A stretch of 8,375 nt of DNA from Erysipelotrichaceae bacterium UBA6182 (GTDB lineage Bacteria > Bacillota_I > Bacilli_A > Erysipelotrichales > Erysipelotrichaceae), in the NCBI GenBank assembly GCA_002422065.1, contig DITO01000155.1:28004-36378 (forward strand). The letters run 5' to 3'. This document shows, one piece after another, positions 5,524 through 8,375 of this stretch. The notes beneath the pieces are model-generated. The model did not search any database. It saw nothing but the letters and a program-made list of their open reading frames with translations, and was not told where the DNA came from. The translations under genes and the position numbers were made by a program. Position 1 is the stretch's first letter; each line of letters starts with the position of its first letter.

Positions 5524-5552
5524 ATTTTAGCATAAATCACAACAAGTATCAA
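5524..5552 (-). promoter_or_regulatory. Strong sigma-A promoter of the rplU operon
   Basis: The bottom strand carries TTGATA (5547-5552), a 17-bp spacer and TAAAAT (5524-5529), with a TG one base before the -10 (extended -10, TGCTAAAAT). Each hexamer matches 5 of 6 consensus positions. The predicted start near 5517 falls exactly on the first base of the leader hairpin. Confidence 0.88.
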
Positions 5553-5626
5553 CACTTTATCAAAAATGTTAAGGTTTCACTAGGTTTTTACTTACCTACT
5601 CTACTACAATTATTAAACTTATCCTA

Positions 5627-5654
5627 TTAACAAAAATATAGATTGTGATACAAT
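5627..5654 (+). promoter_or_regulatory. Promoter of the divergent anchored-protein gene
   Basis: TTAACA (5627-5632), a 16-bp spacer and TACAAT (5649-5654) lie 38 nt before the ATG at 5692. Each hexamer matches 5 of 6 consensus positions. The ribosome binding site is a G run (5680-5685) 6 nt before the ATG, which is less canonical than the AGGAGG sites elsewhere in the window. The roughly 70 bp between the two divergent promoters hold no clear operator. Confidence 0.65.
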
Positions 5655-5691
5655 TAACAAGAACGTTAAAACAACCTATGGGGGGCTACTT

Positions 5692-6630
5692 ATGAACAAT
5701 AAAAATACAAAGATGATAATTTTGGTTTTTCTACTTTCTCAGCTTTTCTTTACTTTTCAATTAAACTCAGTCAATAATGAGATCACAAATTTGCGTAATC
5801 AAAATCAAAGCTTGTATTCTCAACTAAACAGTCAACTTAGTTTCTCAATAAGTGATTTAAATCGTCTAATCACAGAAAGTAGTAGCCCGATTGAACACGC
5901 TTCAATTACATATGGAACATTTAATAAAGAAAGCTTAACTGTAGATGTGATTATTAACATAGTACCTAAAGAATTAACTCCTACTACGGCTGTATTTATT
6001 GTGTTTAATAATGAAAAGATGCAATTAAATCGAAATGATTCAGTGTTTTCATTAAGTATGGAAATTGATATATTCTTAGATGTCATTTTGCCAATGATTA
6101 TCATTGAAGACAATGAGAAACAAGTCGTAACCCAAGAACCAAGATTAAATATATATACTCTGCGATCCAGTGTTTTTCCAGTCATTAATGTAGAATTCAA
6201 TGGATCTCGCTTATTAACTGATCGCAACGTCAACATTAATGGACAAATCAATGTTTTCTCAATGTTTGTTGATACTGATGTAAAATTCAATAATTACAAA
6301 GTACTTTATTTCTTAGATAATGATGTTGTAGGACAACAAAACCTAGGGAGTCCAACAGCACAAAATGGTGATTTCACAGTCTTCAATCTTAAAGAATTCA
6401 CATTAAGCAAAGCATTACCTGAAAAATCACTATTTTCAATCGTTTTTTCTGCAACCAATGATTTAGGATTGGAACATTATATTTTAGTATCACAGTCACA
6501 AGTAGGTGAAAATAGCGGTGAATCATGTTGGATATACAACTTTGAAAGAATATACTCTCCTACTAAGAAATTGTTGTGGCAAACTTCTGAACACAATGAT
6601 GCATATTGTATGTTACCGATTATAAAATAA
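5692..6630 (+). CDS. Membrane-anchored coiled-coil protein of unknown function
   Basis: I do not recognise a named family for this 312-residue protein. The N-terminus has two Lys (4, 7) and a hydrophobic helix (about 8-24) with no convincing signal-peptidase site or lipobox, so it is probably a signal anchor with the rest outside the cell. Residues about 27-60 are rich in Asn, Gln, Ser and Leu with heptad-like leucines (L34, L41, L45, L49, L56), suggesting a short coiled coil and oligomerisation. The remainder alternates short beta strands and falls into two likely beta-rich regions, about 70-155 and 160-290. The only cysteines are Cys279 and Cys306, close to the C-terminus, which could form a disulfide. 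From memory, anchor plus coiled coil plus beta-rich ectodomain resembles uncharacterised proteins of Clostridia. The gene has its own promoter and is divergent from rplU. It is a complete reading frame and likely real, but its function cannot be stated. Confidence 0.85.
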   Translation: MNNKNTKMIILVFLLSQLFFTFQLNSVNNEITNLRNQNQSLYSQLNSQLSFSISDLNRLITESSSPIEHASITYGTFNKESLTVDVIINIVPKELTPTTAVFIVFNNEKMQLNRNDSVFSLSMEIDIFLDVILPMIIIEDNEKQVVTQEPRLNIYTLRSSVFPVINVEFNGSRLLTDRNVNINGQINVFSMFVDTDVKFNNYKVLYFLDNDVVGQQNLGSPTAQNGDFTVFNLKEFTLSKALPEKSLFSIVFSATNDLGLEHYILVSQSQVGENSGESCWIYNFERIYSPTKKLLWQTSEHNDAYCMLPIIK

Positions 6631-6632
6631 AC

Positions 6633-6655
6633 TAGTAACCTCAATAAGTTTACTA
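6633..6655. repeat. Weak AT-rich inverted repeat between convergent genes
   Basis: TAGTAA (6633-6638) and TTACTA (6650-6655) form a 6-bp dyad, extendable by a C-G pair if one T is bulged, in the 26-bp gap between two convergent stop codons. It could terminate either unit weakly. The stem is AT-rich and the downstream T run is poor, so this is only a possibility. Confidence 0.3.
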
Positions 6656-6656
6656 T

Positions 6657-7340
6657 TTATTGGAAGAAGTTTAATAATTGTGCAATAACTAACGCTACTA
6701 AAATTGAAGGAAGTAAGTTAATCATCTTGTATTGAGTTATTTTGAGCATATTGAAACCTAATCCCATAACTAAAATGTTTCCAACACTACTGATAATTGT
6801 GAGTGTTGTATCATTGAGCCAGACTGAAATCTCACCCGCAAACCATGTGATAGCACCTTGGTAGAGTAACACTGGAATAAAGGAAAACAAAACACCTATT
6901 CCTAAGGTTGCTGAGAGCATCATAGCAGCTACAAAATCAAGCGTTGATTTAGTGAAGACAATGATATGATTTTGGTTAATACCACTCTCTATTGACCCTA
7001 TAATGGCCATAGCACCCACTACAAACAAAACACTAGCAGTAAGGAACCCGTGTAAGAGTGAATCCTGTGAATCTTGTAGTTTCAAGACTTTTTCTAAGTT
7101 TTGCTTTACTTTAAGTTCAAGATCAAGTGATTCACCAATCCATAGTCCAATTACTAAACTTAGTATGACATAGATCATCGTCATATCCATGGTTACCCCA
7201 TAGATTCCAATGACCAAAACAATCAATCCAAGGACACTCATCGTGCTATCAAGAAGTGATGTCTTAAGAACTCGTCTTAACCCTAAACCAATAAGAGATG
7301 CCACGATTATGGCTAATGCATTTACAAGTGGTCCTATCAT
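6657..7340 (-). CDS. DUF554 family integral membrane protein
   Basis: The 227 residues match DUF554 (YdfK/YqgA-type) proteins, including the N-terminal GPLVNALAIIVASLIG, the central FVVGAMAIIGSIESG (about 106-120), and KSTLDFVAAMMLSATLGIGV (131-150) followed by LLYQGAI. About seven hydrophobic segments can be drawn (3-21, 35-51, 54-70, 99-117, 133-163, 180-199, 208-225), with one hydrophilic loop at about 73-97. The biochemical role is unknown; a transport function is often supposed. The ATG at 7340 lies 10 nt after the methyltransferase stop, with AAGGGAAG just upstream, so it is the last gene of the kinase-methyltransferase-DUF554 unit. The length is normal and no residues appear to be missing. 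Confidence 0.9.
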   Translation of the reverse strand: MIGPLVNALAIIVASLIGLGLRRVLKTSLLDSTMSVLGLIVLVIGIYGVTMDMTMIYVILSLVIGLWIGESLDLELKVKQNLEKVLKLQDSQDSLLHGFLTASVLFVVGAMAIIGSIESGINQNHIIVFTKSTLDFVAAMMLSATLGIGVLFSFIPVLLYQGAITWFAGEISVWLNDTTLTIISSVGNILVMGLGFNMLKITQYKMINLLPSILVALVIAQLLNFFQ

Positions 7341-7350
7341 AACTTCCCTT

Positions 7351-7992
7351 TCACAATGATAATGGTTTTGATAATACTAATGATTTAGAAGCTCCATGTT
7401 CAATAGTAAGAACACACGCTTTATAGTATTCAATCCGTGCATCATTAACACCTTGGATATTCGTAATGCTTAGTTTTTGTTTGTTTGCTTCAATAAAGAA
7501 ACTTGAGAGTGCAGCACTTCTAAATACGACATATGCTCTTCCTGAAGGATTTAGATTTTTTTTAATGACTTGAAGTAAAGATTCAATGGTTAAGGTAGAA
7601 GTGAACTTAGCGAGTTGATTCGCAGGTGTTTGAGAAGCCATATGTGTTGATTCACTAAAGAATGGAGGATTACTAATAATGACGTCAAATTTTCTATCAA
7701 ACTTAGTGGTTGTGACGTCATTACAAATTAAAGTGACGTTTGTAATATTATTTAGTTCCATATTCTTATGTGCATATTCAATGGCTAATGGATTGATATC
7801 AATGCCTACCATCCATGAAGGTTGATAAACAGAAGCTTCAAGGAGTAAAACTCCGTGATTGGTTCCGATATCTAATACTGTTTCTTTTGGATTTATCTTC
7901 ATTCCAAGCATAAGTGCGGTCGTATCAGAGTTCATTTTAAATAGCTTATCATTTTGAATTAGTGGAATGTGATGGTTTGGAGTATAATCCAT
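7351..7992 (-). CDS. TrmN6-like tRNA (adenine-N6)-methyltransferase
   Basis: This class I SAM-dependent methyltransferase of 213 residues belongs to the COG4123 group (E. coli TrmN6/YfiC, B. subtilis YabB), which modifies A37 of tRNA1(Val). Visible marks are the N-terminal KLFKMNSDTTALML, motif I VLDIGTNHG (39-47), the acidic motif II residue in GIDINP (Asp65), and motif IV NPPF (108-111), the signature of N6-adenine or exocyclic-amine methylation. The C-terminal RIEYYKACVL also fits. It is about 30 residues shorter than B. subtilis YabB as I recall it, with no obvious gap in the catalytic fold. The ATG at 7992 is 7 nt after AGGAGG, which lies in the last codons of the kinase gene, and the two genes are 2 nt apart. 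The exact RNA substrate is an inference from the family. Confidence 0.85.
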   Translation of the reverse strand: MDYTPNHHIPLIQNDKLFKMNSDTTALMLGMKINPKETVLDIGTNHGVLLLEASVYQPSWMVGIDINPLAIEYAHKNMELNNITNVTLICNDVTTTKFDRKFDVIISNPPFFSESTHMASQTPANQLAKFTSTLTIESLLQVIKKNLNPSGRAYVVFRSAALSSFFIEANKQKLSITNIQGVNDARIEYYKACVLTIEHGASKSLVLSKPLSL

Positions 7993-7994
7993 TT

Positions 7995-8375
7995 TTATTC
8001 CTCCTCACAATCAAAGAAGAAAACTGATCCTTGACCAATGGTACTATTAACCCCAAATCGTAACTTATGGGCTAGGCAAATGCTCTTTGCGATACTTAAA
8101 CCAAGACCTGTACCTTGTTGGTTTCTAGCGAAGTTTTTATCAATGCGATAGTATCGATCCCATATATTAGGAAGTTCATCCGATAAAATTCCAGTACCAT
8201 GATCTTCGACTTCTACTCGTATTTTACCTTTACGCTTCGATGCGTTAATAATCACTTGATTATCCTCACCCACATGATTTATCGCATTATTGATGAAGTT
8301 AAATAGGACTTGTCCAACCTTGATTTCATCAATCATAACAATAAGTGCTTCATCGACATTGATTATAAACTTAAT
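7995..8375 (-). CDS. Sensor histidine kinase, C-terminal ATPase domain (5' end outside window)
   Basis: The frame stays open to the right edge of the window, giving 126 visible residues. The Met encoded at 8336 is internal, because the 13 codons before it also read as kinase sequence (IINVDEALIV). What is visible is the HATPase_c domain that binds ATP and phosphorylates a conserved His: N box NFINNAINH (visible residues 26-34), G1 box DHGTG (58-62), F-box-like WDRYYR (72-77), and G2 box GTGLGLS (88-94). The layout is that of a class I membrane sensor kinase of the PhoR/WalK type. The sensor and phospho-acceptor parts, and any response regulator, lie beyond the window. It is the most upstream visible gene of a tight unit with the methyltransferase and DUF554 genes; its last three Glu codons supply the next ribosome binding site. 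Confidence 0.93.
   Translation of the reverse strand: MKFIINVDEALIVMIDEIKVGQVLFNFINNAINHVGEDNQVIINASKRKGKIRVEVEDHGTGILSDELPNIWDRYYRIDKNFARNQQGTGLGLSIAKSICLAHKLRFGVNSTIGQGSVFFFDCEEE

Noticed and set aside
5530..5690. Search for an operator or small RNA between the two divergent promoters
   Set aside because: Beyond the promoter elements only AT-rich sequence was seen, with no convincing dyad or hairpin.
5832..6290. 152-codon open frame on the minus strand inside the anchored-protein gene
   Set aside because: It is opposite a gene with its own promoter and protein-like features, has no recognisable family or ribosome binding site, and looks like a shadow frame.

Overview
The window is chromosomal DNA from a low-G+C Gram-positive bacterium (Bacillota). 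The evidence is the rplU-prp-rpmA-obg order, an L27 with the Firmicutes-type cleavable N-terminus next to its protease Prp, an L21 leader, strong AGGAGG-type ribosome binding sites, and AT-rich codon use. The overall look, with ruvAB directly behind obg, would fit Erysipelotrichia such as Erysipelothrix, but this placement is an impression without database support. No mobile elements, CRISPR arrays, tRNAs or rRNAs were seen, and no gene looks broken.

Layout from left to right. (1) Positions 1-685 (+) hold the 3' part of a nitronate monooxygenase-type FMN enzyme. It ends in a hairpin (684-710) that can serve as terminator for both converging units. (2) Positions 717-1413 (-) hold two overlapping single-domain rhodanese genes: an upstream cytoplasmic one and a downstream lipoprotein. 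Upstream of the pair are a candidate promoter and two perfect inverted repeats. (3) Positions 1576-5417 (-) are a housekeeping cluster transcribed as rplU (L21), prp (L27-processing protease), rpmA (L27), obg (ribosome-assembly GTPase), ruvA and ruvB (Holliday junction branch migration). A consensus sigma-A promoter (5524-5552) drives it through a structured leader of about 100 nt. A terminator-like hairpin between rpmA and obg may reduce expression of the distal genes, and a possible extended -10 sits just before ruvA. (4) Positions 5692-6630 (+) are divergent from rplU and encode an unrecognised membrane-anchored protein with a coiled coil and an exposed region. (5) Positions 6657-8375 (-) are a tight unit: the 3' end of a sensor histidine kinase, a TrmN6-like tRNA methyltransferase, and a DUF554 membrane protein.

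How the genes work together. In the central cluster L21 and L27 are 50S proteins, Prp trims L27 before it can function, and Obg acts in late 50S assembly, so the first four genes form one ribosome-biogenesis module. RuvAB is a separate DNA-repair module placed behind it. Genes are packed with 1-nt TAATG overlaps (rplU/prp and ruvA/ruvB), and several ribosome binding sites lie inside the last codons of the upstream gene. Most of the window is ordinary conserved chromosome. The least explained items are the anchored protein at 5692-6630, the rhodanese pair with its upstream palindromes, and the two RNA-level control sites in the ribosomal cluster.
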